From: Capronia americana
Taxonomy: Eukaryota > Ascomycota > Eurotiomycetes > Chaetothyriales > Herpotrichiellaceae
Direction: 5' to 3'
DNA length: 64,000 nt
Assembly (NCBI GenBank): GCA_016110215.1
Contig: JADWQD010000004.1
Coordinates: forward strand, 310,001 to 374,000
The position numbers and the translations under genes are program-made. Below are positions 21,427 through 32,958 of this stretch, one piece after another (position 1 is the first letter of the stretch; each line of letters begins with the position of its first letter). Under the pieces are notes generated by a model that saw only the letters and a program-made list of their open reading frames with translations, was not told the origin of the DNA and made no database searches.

Positions 21427-22191
21427 CGCTGCGGTGCCAGCCCGGGACGGGACGTGCAGAAAGGGTTGAAAGTGAAACTCATCTCAAACTCACCTTAATA
21501 CAAGTACATGAATCTGCATGCGTTGTCGCGCAGAGACGAGTGGCCTTGTCGTTGGCCCTTGGGAGTATGCACGAAAGGGACGAGAACGAATGGCAGGAGT
21601 CGTTCAAGTGACACGACATAAGCCATGGGCCAGACCAGCTGGTTATGGAAAGGTCAACTCATCCTTTTTGGACTGTCGTGATTGCGTAGCCTTGCGCATA
21701 GCTGCACAACGCTAAGAGGGACTTCTGCAACAGTGCGAGCCTCATGTTCTCGGATGCTGGACCTGTTTGTGAAGCGGGACGAACATTCAGTTTATGCTTT
21801 TGGTACAGTATTCCACGATTGTAAAGCGAGGATGAAGCTTCCGGGGGGCACGCGGAGCCCTAGCGTGAAGCCGATTGGCCACGTCACTTACCCCTCCACC
21901 CCCCGCCGGCCCTCCTTCTCGTTTAGCTCCGGCTTCAGGTCAGTTTCCAGCCGCCTGCATTTGTGTGTAAAGCAACGTCCCCTCCAAGCAACAATCGCGG
22001 GACTAAAAGGTGGCTGGTAAAAAGCCCGCCTGCGTCGTCATGCCAGGTGCAATGTCTCGCATGCATAATGCATGTGCCTTGAATGGCGTGTCCGTCGTCA
22101 GCTTCGAGCTTCGAATCCCCAAGTTGCAAGGTCTGCCCTCCTCAATGCCGTCTTGTCGCTCAACGCAACCAGGTGAACAATCGATTCCGCA
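21427..22191. other. Intergenic region, divergent promoters
   Basis: 765 nt between the BTB gene (-) and the membrane-protein gene (+). It contains a C-rich patch (ACCCCTCCACCCCCCGCC near 21890) but no coding frame, TATA element or tRNA that I can support. Confidence 0.45.
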
Positions 22192-22890
22192 ATGCCGGTA
22201 ATTGAACAGAGAGTGCCCGGCGACTCAGGCCAAGGGCAATGGCTCACATACACGACTAGCTCCAGCGCGCCACAGGTATGGACCACCACCACAAGCGCAT
22301 GGGTCCCTTCGAGTTACACGACACAGACGGGCTGGGAAACGAGTTACACCACGACGACGGAGTGCGACTGTGAATGGGAGACGATCACGACGTCGTCCTC
22401 GTGGTGTCCTACGCCCATCATCATCGTCACGCCAACCCTCACCACCACGAGTTTGATCCCAATCGTGACGACCAGCCCTTCCAACGTCATCGTGGTGGAC
22501 CACCACAACCACGGCCTCTCGCCCGGCGCGGTCGGCGGGATTGTCGTCGGCGTGTTCTTTGGCGTGCTCCTCCTGTTCCTCCTCTGCATCTGCTGTTTCC
22601 GCAACTTCCGGGGCGGCGGCGGCCGCCGACGGCGCTACGGCAGCGACACCTCGTCTTCCTCTTCCTCAGATCGTCCGCGGCGCAAACCCCCCATCGTCAT
22701 CATGGACCCATATCCGCGCCGACCGGAGGCGAATCTCACGTTCGTGGGGGGTGGGAACTATCCCGGTACGAGGGTCATGGTCACGAAGACGCAGAAGATC
22801 TTCATTCGACCGCCGCCGACGAGGCAGGTGCGCACCGTCAGGGAATCAAAGAGGACGGAGAAAATTGTGGTTGTCGAGGAGGATGATTGA
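22192..22890 (+). CDS. Ser/Thr-rich single-pass membrane protein
   Basis: Single-exon frame, 232 aa, starting MPVIEQRVPG. The N-terminal 105 residues are very rich in Thr, Ser and Trp (for example WTTTTSAWVPSS), typical of an O-mannosylated extracellular stalk, although no classical signal peptide is present. One transmembrane helix (GAVGGIVVGVFFGVLLLFLL, about residues 109-128) is followed by CICCF and a basic RRRR stop-transfer stretch. The cytosolic tail has a Ser run, a proline-rich patch and a basic/acidic end (KIVVVEEDD). This topology resembles fungal wall-sensor or mucin-like proteins, but no known domain is recognised. It is probably a real gene because base composition and domain order are coherent. 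Confidence 0.65.
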   Translation: MPVIEQRVPGDSGQGQWLTYTTSSSAPQVWTTTTSAWVPSSYTTQTGWETSYTTTTECDCEWETITTSSSWCPTPIIIVTPTLTTTSLIPIVTTSPSNVIVVDHHNHGLSPGAVGGIVVGVFFGVLLLFLLCICCFRNFRGGGGRRRRYGSDTSSSSSSDRPRRKPPIVIMDPYPRRPEANLTFVGGGNYPGTRVMVTKTQKIFIRPPPTRQVRTVRESKRTEKIVVVEEDD

Positions 22891-23346
22891 GCGGATGCCC
22901 GCCGTTCAAAAACGCTGCTCTATTCAGCGAGGGATACGTATGACAGATACAGACGGTACATGACCATTATGAGCTATGTGCATTGGAACTTGGTTGGGTG
23001 GTTATCTCAGGTTCGTTGAAACATGGCGGCACGCATGCTGAATATATGGGTGGGTGGCTTGGTCGATTCTGTACTTGAAGTTGCACCTGTACGACCTCAC
23101 GATTTAAGAGGCACTTGTGGAATGTATTCCATATGGCCCCTGCTGGGAAGAATACGGCGGCGCATATATTACTTGGTACTTCATAGATATGAACATTGAT
23201 TACTCGGTCAGAACGAATAATATTGGTATCATCTATCAATTACACGCTGGAAAGTGACGACCGTTGCCTGTTCTCCGTACGCCCTGCTCCAGCCCATGTA
23301 TGCCGCGTCATCATGAACAAACACCAAAACAACCTCGCCTTGACAA
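22891..23346. other. Intergenic spacer between convergent genes
   Basis: 456 nt between two convergent genes, mostly 3' UTR. No gene or repeat is supported. Confidence 0.45.
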
Positions 23347-24144
23347 TCACTTGATATTCAACGGTGTCGTAGCATTATACCAACTATACGATAGACTCCG
23401 GCCGTTCGACGGCGCCATGGGCATGGACATCGGCATCGGGACATGCACAATCTGAGGCGGCGGCGGAGGCGCATAATGGTGGTCATATCTCGGAGCCGGA
23501 TAGAAGTAATCTCTCGGACCTGCTGCTGGTATTGGTTGTGGCGGAGGCCGTACTTCAACGGGTCTATGTCGAGCATATGATTTGGCCGATGGAGCACTGG
23601 ACCTTGAACTAGCGCTCGATTTCGAACTTGCACTCGAACCAGAGCTGGAACTGGAACTGGAAGTCGAATTCGAGCCAGAGCTGCCTACCGAGTGATCGTC
23701 GTCGTCGTGATGTCGATGACTTCTGGATTTCGACTTCGGCTTCGATCTCGGCAGGGTTTCTGACCTCGATGCTGCTCGTGGTGGCGGAGGTAGAGGGGTT
23801 TCATTCTCGGGTTCGACAATCTTGATGTTGATAAAGTTTTCGTCCTCGTCGCCTCGCCGGAGAGCCCCGTGCATGAGTGGCGCTGACATATTCCTGCTCC
23901 CTGCCCCTGCACCCGCGTGGCTTTGTCGTTTCAGCATCTCCGCACTGGCGTTCAGATCGTATGGAAAGGGGGCCTTCGTCTTGCTGCCGTTCCCGCCGCC
24001 GACGTTGAGGGTCGGTGGCTGTGGTTGACAGGCCAGATATGCCAGGGGCCCACGAAGAGAGACTTTGGGGTTAGAGACCGGTTGCTTTTTGCGAGGAGCA
24101 GGTGCAACTTTAACCCAGCCTTGTGGTGTGAGGATCGTGGGCAT
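23347..24144 (-). CDS. Disordered Ser/Pro-rich protein, unknown function
   Basis: Single-exon frame, 265 aa, start ATG at 24144 (MPTILTPQGWVKVAP). I recognise no family. The N-terminal third is mildly basic and includes a Gly/Asn patch. The middle has an acidic segment (RRGDEDENFINIKIVEPEN), a poly-Pro run and a His/Asp cluster, then about 45 residues of almost pure Ser with Ala, Lys and Arg. The C-terminus is Pro/Tyr/His-rich with a Met-Pro repeat (VPMPMSMPMAP) and ends in SYSWYNATTPLNIK, the only part that looks like a conserved short motif. The Ser-rich block is encoded by degenerate triplet repeats on the DNA. It is a plausible gene without predictable function. Confidence 0.55.
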   Translation of the reverse strand: MPTILTPQGWVKVAPAPRKKQPVSNPKVSLRGPLAYLACQPQPPTLNVGGGNGSKTKAPFPYDLNASAEMLKRQSHAGAGAGSRNMSAPLMHGALRRGDEDENFINIKIVEPENETPLPPPPRAASRSETLPRSKPKSKSRSHRHHDDDDHSVGSSGSNSTSSSSSSSGSSASSKSSASSRSSAPSAKSYARHRPVEVRPPPQPIPAAGPRDYFYPAPRYDHHYAPPPPPQIVHVPMPMSMPMAPSNGRSLSYSWYNATTPLNIK

Positions 24145-24665
24145 GATGGGTTGAAGCGAGGTAGTGTCGAGCTTTAGCCTTTAGCTCAAACTCGGCTGTC
24201 TTTCTGCTGAGGCTTTCAGAGAGATGGTTTTTTGAACTGCAGCTTTACGTGAGTAATGGATGGCACGGAGTAGATACGATCACGCTCAGAGATGGTAGTT
24301 TACAATGCTGGGTGAGGTGAGACAATTGTGGCCTGGTGAGATCCCAGCCACTTTGCTTTGGACGAGGCTGGGAAATTGCACTCTGACCCGTCACGCTCCT
24401 GAGCTGCGTTGAGCTGGCACTCTTGTCCAGTCATTTAGAGACAGCTCATCACCGTCCAAAAAATTGGAGAAGCACATATTGCCTCAATGACAGAAACGTG
24501 TCCTTCCCCTGTGATTGATTCGAGCTGAGATGGACGGAGTAGCGAGGCTGCCCAGCCTTTGGTTTGGTGCTTCGGTGGAGCAGAGAAGCCCGTCCGTCAC
24601 GGTGAATCATAGAGAAACCGGCGCAAGAGGCTTGGCAGCGCCTGTGGAAGAATCGCTGTACCTTG
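24145..24665. other. Intergenic region, no gene seen
   Basis: 520 nt upstream of the disordered-protein gene. It presumably contains its promoter. No other feature is supported. Confidence 0.4.
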
Positions 24666-25430
24666 TCACGGCCCTGCCTCGTCCGTCGAGATGCAAGTAA
24701 GATACTTTTCCAACTTGGCTAATCTGTCTGCCGAATCTTTGATACTCCCACAGCTGTGAGAAGCGGCCGACCTCCCAACAAACTCGGCCACTGTCCCCAT
24801 CCTCTCTGTGCAGGAAAAGATCAGGACATTCAAAGAAATGAAACCCGTTCCAGCTAGGTAGTCCGTGTGGAAACCAAGGCAAGTATCGACATCATCAGCG
24901 TCTTTTGTGTGGAGCATGCCAAAGAGGCTCGCGACACAATCTAGCAAAGCTGGAAACCTGGACAAATGCTGGTCGAAGACCATTTGGGATCGGTACACTT
25001 GGTTTCCAATTGGAATCACAACGGCCTAATACTGAGTCCGAACTTGAGAGATGCCGCGGACTGGCCAGCCATGAAGCGAGGGCGGGAACATGTTCCCTTC
25101 TGGAGAAATTGAGTGAACAAGCCATACCGTGATAACAGCATCTTTCGACCTTCGTCCACGATGTTTTGATCGCCACATGGCCATGGATCGTTGCTATATA
25201 TGTAATGGAGTTTCCTACGGATTGCGTGCACTACCTCGTAGAAAATGAACAGAAATGAGGCGTGAAGAATTTCTTCCATGGCGTAAATGCGTTGAGGATC
25301 AAGGGCAGTCGAGCTGTAGTATTGAAACCGTGCAACAAACTTGATCCGGTCCGGACAATCACTTCCCCCTGAACTGGATTTGAACGTTTACTCGTAGGGA
25401 ACTCAAGCTCACCATCCGCACGCATCATTA
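24666..25430 (-). pseudogene. Degenerate coding region of unknown family
   Basis: Two protein-like frames on the minus strand read as one interrupted protein. The first (about 25400 down to 25100) gives SDCPDRIKFVARFQYYSS, then MEEILHASFLFIFYEV, AIRRKLHYIYSNDPWPC and GDQNIVDEG. The second, in another frame, gives NMFPPSLHGWPVRGISQ, VRTQY, an in-frame TAG, then AVVIPIGNQVYRSQ, HLSRFPALLD and DTCLGFHTDYLAGTG. A weak GTCGAA...CAG intron of about 53 nt could link the frames, but the TAG remains. No convincing start codon exists before TMEM234's promoter begins. Composition and amphipathic pattern look genuinely protein-coding. I do not recognise the family; a missed intron or sequencing error is the alternative. 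Confidence 0.4.
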
Positions 25431-25522
25431 ATATTCTAGGTACCGTCCTCTATCAAGTCCACTCGTCTTAGTTACACATTATCCTCAGTTCGTTCCCTTA
25501 ACTCGACGACCGGTCCCGAAAG

Positions 25523-26128
25523 ATGTCGACGGACGCGGACGCGGACCCCGGTCCTTCGACTCCCTCACCCTTCAACTACATCCTATCCTTCCTCCTCGTC
25601 GGCGTCTGCTGGGGCTTCACGACGCCCTTCATCCGCAAAGCCGCCGTCAATTACATAGCTCCCTCGCACGCCTCGATCACCGACCCGAACCGATCGTGGC
25701 TCTCGCGTCAAATCGCCAAGGCGTTCTTTACGGTCTTGGGCCTGTTGAGGAGCCCCGCCTATGCTATCCCCTTGGTCATGAATTTGACGGGCAGTATCTG
25801 GTTTTTCCTCCTGGTTGGGCAAGCTGGTATGTTTCACGTCACGTTTCCTTTTTTCGCGTTGTGTTCGGCTCTCCGTGGCTGGGAGCGTTCCGATCACGAT
25901 GGGAGTGGGGGGATTGCGGTTTATGACAGGGCGCTTCCGTTCCAAGCGTCGCGCTGACCTGCTCGCGTAGAACTGTCTCTGACCGTGCCGATCACGAACT
26001 CTTTGGCGTTTCTGTTTACTGTTCTTGGAGAGTGGTATGCTGAAGGCAAACTCATTTCGCGGGACACGTGGTTAGGCATGATTCTAGTGTGCGCTGGCAT
26101 TGGACTATGTGTGTGGTCCAAGATGTGA
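25523..26128 (+). CDS. TMEM234: TMEM234 family membrane protein
   Basis: Predicted 153 aa, exons 25523-25826 and 25971-26128 with a 144-nt GT-AG intron, longer than its neighbours' introns. The protein is almost all transmembrane: FNYILSFLLVGVCWGFTTP, NLTGSIWFFLLVGQA, then after the splice ELSLTVPITNSLAFLFT, GEWYAEGK and LGMILVCAGIGLCVWSKM. The helix order and the SLTVPITNSLAF and LGMxLVxxGI blocks match TMEM234, a small four-helix relative of the drug/metabolite transporter superfamily. Its function is poorly known. Without splicing, the frame would end in a stop after a non-homologous tail. Confidence 0.9.
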
Positions 26129-26448
26129 CAACCGATCGGTATTGATTAGAGGAAGGGAGGCTTAGACGCACTACGTAGACTCTGGCGCTTGGGGACCGAA
26201 GCATGAGATCGAATCGAGACGGTCGAGTCCGGGACTTGATTGTCATTATTTTGAACCTTACGATATCCAAATGAAGTTACCCTCCTACCTGCGAGGTTTT
26301 CATGCACCGCAGCATTATCCAATATGTTCGGGGGTATCTCGCCGAAGTATGCATATAGTGTCGTTGGTACCCAGAACCTCAAACGCCATGCATTGCTTAT
26401 CCCATCCATTCCCGCCCACTCTCGAGCACTCTCGAGCCATTCGTGAAA

Positions 26449-29319
26449 TCATACACCGCGGAACTGCATGAAGTTAGCGGGAAGGAGCACAACAACATCA
26501 TGATCGACTTACCAATCGCACAATCAAGAACCAACAGGCGCCGATAAATCTGAACAAGGACAAGCCCGCCACTGACCACAGGATGACGTTCAAGTAGATG
26601 GTTGAGTTCTGTGACTCGGTCACGTCTACATTGATGCGCTGGAAGCCTGAAATATTCAGAACCGCCGCCACCAATATAAAGTTCGTAACCATCCAAGCCG
26701 TCACGACATTGCTCCGGAATGACTTGTAGTAGTCCTCCTGCTTGTCGGCAGGACTTTGCGGCTTGAACTCCTTCTCGGCCTTTGTTGCGAATACCTTCAA
26801 TTCGGAATCGTACTGAGCATTGAGATCACCATCATCCTGGGGGATCATAACATCGACCTGTCCATTGGGTTTCACGTTTGCGCTGGGCAGCTTCTCTGCT
26901 TTGTCGTCTCCTTTGGTACCCCATGTGATGTCGTGCGTGTTGCAAAATGCGTAAATGTTGAGTACGTTGATGTATGTTGGTGTGAGGATGATGTATTGGA
27001 TGAAACAGGTGAACATGTGCCAAGGGTCGAAGAACAAAATGCTTGCGACGAACCAGAGGACATATGTGCTGGCGAGGGAGACAATGATGGCAAAAAAGGT
27101 GCTGTTGTTGAATATTGTTGAGATGCTGAAGTCTTTTTCCGCAATCTCTGTCTGGATGGCCTTGACCGTCAAAAAGATTGACGCAAACGTCAACCAAACC
27201 ATCAAGATCGACCAGAAGATGACCATTGCGAGGTATGACTTCTTCGAGCCTTGAGGCCTGTTACCCATTGACAGAATGAAGCAATACAATAATGTGCCGA
27301 GGTAGACAAATTCGAAGACGACGCCCAGGACAGTTCCGGCCGATCCCAACGTCGACGACGTTCCAAGGGAGCTTGTCAGGAGCTTGAAAACCAGGAAGAA
27401 GTTGCCGATCGCGAACCATGCGAAGAGCATGTTTATAGTCTGGTAGATGAATTCGACCAGGAACATGAGCTTGCGTATTGCGCTGTGATTGCTCCGCCAA
27501 ATCTGATAGACATGCGCCACGGCGTATACGGCAGCAAAAAAGGAGCCATTGAGCCAACGTCGTCGCTGAAGAATGAACTCCGCAATGCCATCGGGGACAT
27601 CGGTCTCGCCCGTTGCTGATTTGACGTACTGGAGAATCCACTGGCAGTTGCGTTTGCTGACAAGTTCGAAACAGAGAATTCGATCTTCAGCCAAATACAT
27701 GTTTGCGGTAAACACGCCAGCGTCAGCGTGCATGGTTTCGCCCTTGAAGTACTTCTCGAGGGGTCCGTCGCCGTTCTTGTCGTTCTGCAAAGCAATGTAC
27801 CGATATGCTGAAAAGGCGCCAGGAAGCACAGAGATGAAACCGAATGCCGACTCCAACGGTTTGTCCAGAATATTCGACATCTTGTACTCGAAGTTCTGTG
27901 TGGCGACCAAAGGATTGTAGAGCTTCTTGCCTTTATCCAACATGACCTTGATTTCACCACAAGCACCCCCGCACATGGGTTCCAGGTCGAAGGCTTTCCA
28001 CAATTGATAGATGGAATCCTTGCCCGGTTTGGTTCCAGCGTCAATGAGCACACAAATGTTGGGATCGAGAACCCGGCCGAAGGCCTGGAAGAACCACCGA
28101 TGGGAATTGATTTTCTTCTGGTTCTTCTCCTTCAGACAGAACAGTAATTGCACTGGCGTTGCTGATCGCGGCTTCAAAGACACTTGTGTGCCCTTGAGAT
28201 CCAAGCCGACTTGTGTGGTGTATTCGTAGATGTGGGCTGTGACATCCTTACCATTGACTTGCTGCTTGGCAATGCCATCTTGGTAGACACCCAAACCAGC
28301 CAGGACTGCTCTTGTTCGTGGATTGATTTTGGCACGTCCATCGCTGACAATGCATACGACGATTTTCTTCCAAGCCTCTTTGCCCCACGTCTTGCTGGTG
28401 TTGCGATTGCACATATATTCAATGTTCTTGAAAACGCCGATCATTGTCCGCGCGAACAGGAACTCGTCTTCGTTGTACATTGTGACCACGATGAACAATT
28501 CGGTCTCTCTCGGCTTTGCGAACAGTCGCTGTCTGAGGGTGAACCTCTCCTCGAAGAATTCCGAGGGGTCGCAAGTCGCGGCCGAGTACCTCATATGCGT
28601 GAACTCGTCTCTCTCCGGCGGTTTCGCATGAGGTACATTGGCCAGCAGCTTGGGGGGAACCGGACAATCGAGCACCAAATTGCCGTTGAACAATTGGACT
28701 TCCTTGACCGTCTTCCACCTCCGAATGGGTTGAGGGGATGGTGTTGGGCCTGGTGCATCTTGGTATCCATCATAGTCCGCTCCCTCCTGCGAATGCGGAT
28801 CGGGACCGTATGCATTATCTGCCTGGAGAATAGGCACATTGTCGTTGTCGTTGCCGTAGCCTTGGTCTGGCGTTGGATATGGGTCTAGGGCGTAGTCGCC
28901 TTGGGGGTGAGGCGAGTATGGCTGGGTGTAATATGCATCATGGTGATCCTCGGGCGACACAATGTAGTCGTTTCTTCCGTAGCCGACATCCCCACCTGCG
29001 CCGGCTGCCATCTGTTGTTCATACTGTTGATTGCGACCCCGAGACTGAGGGATGTTTTCCACAGAGTATGTCGGCTGCATAGCTAGACGATCGGTAGAAG
29101 CAGCTGGCATCTGAAGATGTAAGTCTTGTCGCGAGAATGCCTCGTCTGGGTGCGCATAAGGCTGTAACGGGCGGCCAGGGGAAGGCGATCTTGAGTCGTA
29201 TTGAGGACGCTGACCGGGAGAGTATGCACCGTCCCGCTGAGGACCGCCTGGGTAGCGCAAAGTCAGTATAATCTCAGCGTAGACAGAAGTCGTAAGTTAC
29301 CAAGCGGATTGTAGGCCAT
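26449..29319 (-). CDS. Class III chitin synthase
   Basis: Predicted 922 aa, exons 29301-29319, 26513-29247 and 26449-26463 on the minus strand; the first (19 nt) and last (15 nt, coding FRGV) exons are tiny. The N-terminal 180 residues are Pro/Gln/Tyr-rich and disordered. The glycosyltransferase core carries SDGRAKINPRT, DAGTKPGKDS, VLPGAFSAYRY, the EDRILCFELVSK acceptor-site motif and the QRRRW product-binding motif, all hallmarks of family 2 chitin synthases. Several transmembrane helices follow. The segment DITWGTKGDDKAEKLPSA and the FRGV terminus are typical of class III (chsB-type) enzymes of filamentous ascomycetes. It polymerises UDP-GlcNAc into wall chitin at hyphal tips and septa. 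It is divergent from a phosphatase gene over about 1.2 kb. Confidence 0.95.
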
Positions 29320-30505
29320 GACGGGCCAACGCCGGAGGGAAGCGCAGTGGGAGGAAGTGGTCTGTTTTCGGATGCTGGAATGTGGGAAACAAGCGAAGAC
29401 GATCGTGTGTCAGAACTGGGACCTGCGACTGGTTGCGCAGTTGGATCAGGTCCTGGCGGAGTGGTGAAGATGATCCAGACTATGCGGAGTAGATTGTTTA
29501 CTCCTTCTATTACTGGATCTGAGGATGGGGCGGAGTGGATGATGCAGCAGTGGGAAGGGATCGAGTCGCCGGGCGGCCTCAACTGCGGGCAGCAGACGGA
29601 AATGAAGGGAGCGAACGTGTGAAGGGGTGATGGATCGCAGTATTCAATTACTGTAACAGGTGAGATGGAAAAGGTCCCCCCCCCTTCGCTTCTCAGCTGG
29701 GCGCAGTTGTCGAGCTTGTTCAGCTCTCACTGCATTTCTCTTGGACACTTTCTCACTTACCCGAGTCGCGGCACGAGTCTCTCCTGCATCTAGCTCAGCC
29801 AGTTAAAAGACAGGCGCCACGGACAACTGCGCGCAGTCAGCCAGTTAAAGCCCCGCCTGGGGGCTCATCGCCCGCAAACCGCGCATTCGGCTGCCGCGAA
29901 GATGATGCAAGCCTTGTTTCCACGTTGGCGCCCGGGGCAACGTCTGCGAGCCTTGTTCTATTTATGCACCTGCGATTTGCCATCGAGTCGATCAGGATGA
30001 CCACCAATCGTTGTAGTACTTCCTCTTCTGTACCTGAATTCTCCTGGCACGTTGCTTGCTGATCGTCGCCTGTGCTTCGTCACCACGTTGTAAGAGCGTC
30101 CGGTGCCAAGGTTCCAAGAGTTGCAATCTCCCCTGGCGGCGGTGCGCTGTTTCTAGCGCCTTGCGGCGGTGCAAAGTGTTTCAGCCTTCCTGCCTCAGGC
30201 TTCCCCAGAATCCCTCAAAGCCACCTACCTGCAAGGCTGCTGGAACTCCTCGGCAAGGCTGAAATTCTGCTCCCGCCACGAGAACCCCAGAATTCGTCGT
30301 TGTCCATTGGTACACTCTTGAAGGGATCGCGACACCAATTACTCCAAGCCATCCACCGACTCCTACACTTCTGGGTAGTGTTTAAGCGAGCTCTCTCTGA
30401 ATGAGATAGAGATTCGGTTGCCTCGACTATTGCACATTCCCCGCTATCAGACGCTGTCCACGCAATCTGCCACGCACAACACCAGGCTGCGCCATCTGTG
30501 GGGTA
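29320..30505. promoter_or_regulatory. Divergent promoter region, chitin synthase and LMW phosphatase
   Basis: 1186 nt with no supported gene. It contains a C9 run at 29676-29684 and two exact copies of CAGCCAGTTAAA at 29796-29807 and 29838-29849, 42 bp apart in direct orientation. These lie about 480-530 nt upstream of the chitin synthase start. The left part overlaps the chitin synthase leader. Confidence 0.45.
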
Positions 30506-31073
30506 ATGGCAGAATCCTCGGACCCAAAAGTCTCTGTACTGTTTGTCTGCCTTGGGAACATTTGTAAGTGCATCACTCATTGCGGTCGCTCCTATCTCGT
30601 CTGACTGGCTCCTGACAGGCCGGTCAACAATGGCCGAAGGCGTCTTCCGGTCGCTCACGAAATCGAATCCTCGCATTGGCGAAGTCGACTCAGCTGGCAC
30701 GGGCGCATATCACACGCTGGATCCACCTGATTCTCGAACGCTTAAAACCCTTCGTAAGCATGGCATCACGGACTACGAACATGGTGCACGACAAGTTCAT
30801 GCTGGAGACTTTGAAGACTTTGATTACATCTTCGCCATGGATGCATACAACCTCAGCGACCTGCAGCGTCTGCACCGGCGAACTGAAGCCAGAGGCAAGA
30901 AGACGAAAGCAAAAGTCATGATGTTTGGCGATTTCGGAGGTAGGAGCAAGGGCGAAGAGGTGGTCGATCCGTATTATGGCGCCGACAATGGATTTGAAGA
31001 AGTCTTCCAACAGGTGACTCGATTCTCGAAGATCTTCCTAGAACAAGTCGTCGACAAGGACGCACAGACGTGA
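30506..31073 (+). CDS. LTP1: Low-molecular-weight protein tyrosine phosphatase
   Basis: Predicted 170 aa, exons 30506-30563 and 30619-31073 with a 55-nt intron. The intron falls inside the catalytic P-loop; splicing restores VLFVCLGNICRSTMAEG with the nucleophilic Cys and the Arg of the CxxxxxR motif. The general acid lies in VVDPYYG near the C-terminus, as in all LMW-PTPs. Length (about 160 residues) and the SAGTGAYH block also match. The family is cytosolic and dephosphorylates phosphotyrosine or small phosphoesters. The first exon starts at MAESSDPKVS, 19 codons before the splice. Confidence 0.95.
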
Positions 31074-31372
31074 AATGCTCGAGGCGCACCTCTGGTATCT
31101 ACGTTTTTGCATGAGCAAATTCTCACATCTGCTGGAGCGTAGGAAGACAACACAATACAGGGTCATGGCTCCCATAGCTTGACACCTAACAGCTCGTGGG
31201 GATTTTGACATTGATGGAGATGTCTGCCACCTAGCCCGTCAGTCGAAGGCTTGAGGGCGTTTAGCGCTGAACCTCACACACCAAACTCAACCCGATATGG
31301 TCGACGCGGGAGGTCAATTGGAACCCTCAACTCGTGATCATAACTTCCATTCGACAGCTGCTGCTCACTTGA

Positions 31373-32958
31373 TCATTCTTGGACTCCGTTCACCTGGTTC
31401 CCACCCTTCTGACCGCGCTCTGTCCAGGCCTTCCTCACTGCCACTGCTGGCTTGTATGGATACAACCAGCTCAGGACGGTTGGGTCACTCCACTGATTGG
31501 GACTCGATATGAAATGTTCGCCGTTGACTTCCTTCTCCATCGCCTTGTCCCTGCTTTGTTGTTCTGGTCCGTCCGACAGGTGTAGCGTATACCCATGCTT
31601 GACACTGGCCTCGTGCACTTGTCTCACTCGGGGTATGCGTACTTGTTCGAAAATGGCGACTGCCTGGGGGACCATCTCTTTCTTCGTGGCAAAGCGCAGA
31701 CTTTCTGCCAAAGCCGCTGCATCTTCGACTGCCATTGCCGCGCCTAGGCAGAGTGTTGGCTGCATTCTGCTAGTTGGGAAGGAAGGCTTACCGGAGGCCA
31801 TGAAAGGCAACATGGCATGAGCAGCGTCTCCAACCAGGATCAGCTTTCGACTTGCCGATGACCATTTATCTGGAACCTGGATGTCTCGTAATGGCCACTT
31901 CGTCGCCGTCTGAACCATACCCAGCAAGGTGGTCAACGCGGGGTCCCAGCCCTTAAAATCCCTTCGCATATCTGCAACATGATCTGTCCCATTCCAGGTT
32001 TCAGGCTCGCCTTCGACGGGATGGGTCACGACAAGATTGAGTAGCTTGTCTTTGGCAAACCTGTATGCCATGGCGTGGTAATTGTTGCCCCCGACCCTGT
32101 CAATGATCAGCCCTGGATCCGACAGTTGACGGCCGCCGCTCGACGCACCAGAGATGGAGATTTGGACTTTCGACAAGCGGTGCAGTTTTGTTATTCTTCA
32201 ACATCTCCTCAACATCCACGGTGGTCCGATACACAGCTAGGCCATGATTTCGGAGTCCGCTGTCTGCCGTTCCAAGCAGCGTCTTTCGAGCTAAAGATTT
32301 TATGCCTGATTCTCGTCAGTATCACTGTATACTCCGTTCACTGGCTCCTACCGTCAGCTGCCACGACAAGATCTGCTTTAACGGTTTCCCCGCCCGCGAG
32401 GACAAATGATGGCTCATCCGCATTGTACTTCTCCACTCTGCTCGACAGTCGAATCACTACACCCAACTCGACAGCTTTCTGGTGGAGGATCTCATGGAGA
32501 TGCGCTCTGTGCGTTACATAGTAAGGAGAACCAAACAAATCCTGGCACTCTGGATTGAATCTGGAGTTGCCAATGACTTTGCCGTTCTCCCATCGTCGCC
32601 AGAGCAAACTCCGAGGCACCATCGAGATCTTCCGGAGCACAGTCTCGAGGCCCCAGGAATGGAGTATACGAGTCGAGTTTGGCGGAACCTGTATGCCAGC
32701 GCCAATCTAATGTGGAAGGGAAGTGAGAATTTCATTGCGAAAAGGCGTTGCTCGGCTCACCTCGCTCAGGACAGGAGTTGACTCGAAGACGGTGACATCG
32801 TGGCCATCTCGCCGCAGAGCAATAGCTGTTGATAGTCCCCCAACCCCAGCTCCGACGACCGCAATCTGCAGCTTGACCGAGGCGGTGTTCTCGCGTGTGC
32901 GTTCATTATCTTCGCGTTCGAGGTAGAGGAAGGACCCAGTTGGATAGCCTGTATTCAT
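31373..32958 (-). CDS. Salicylate hydroxylase-like FAD monooxygenase
   Basis: Predicted 461 aa from five exons on the minus strand: 32761-32958, 32352-32706, 32149-32305, 31792-32096 and 31373-31743. Introns are 46-54 nt and every join keeps the frame. Motifs in order: dinucleotide loop IAVVGAGVGGLSTAIAL, GAGIQVPPNSTRIL just after intron 1, the DG motif VVAADG at intron 2, LWVGGNNYHAMAYR created by intron 3, and VGDAAHAMLPFMASG at intron 4 continuing as AAMAVEDAAAL. These are the class A flavin monooxygenase signatures found in salicylate, 6-hydroxynicotinate and kynurenine-type hydroxylases. Activity on an aromatic acid is an inference. The start MNTGYPTGS leaves about 35 residues before the Rossmann fold. 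It lies next to an amidohydrolase relic on the same strand. Confidence 0.9.
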
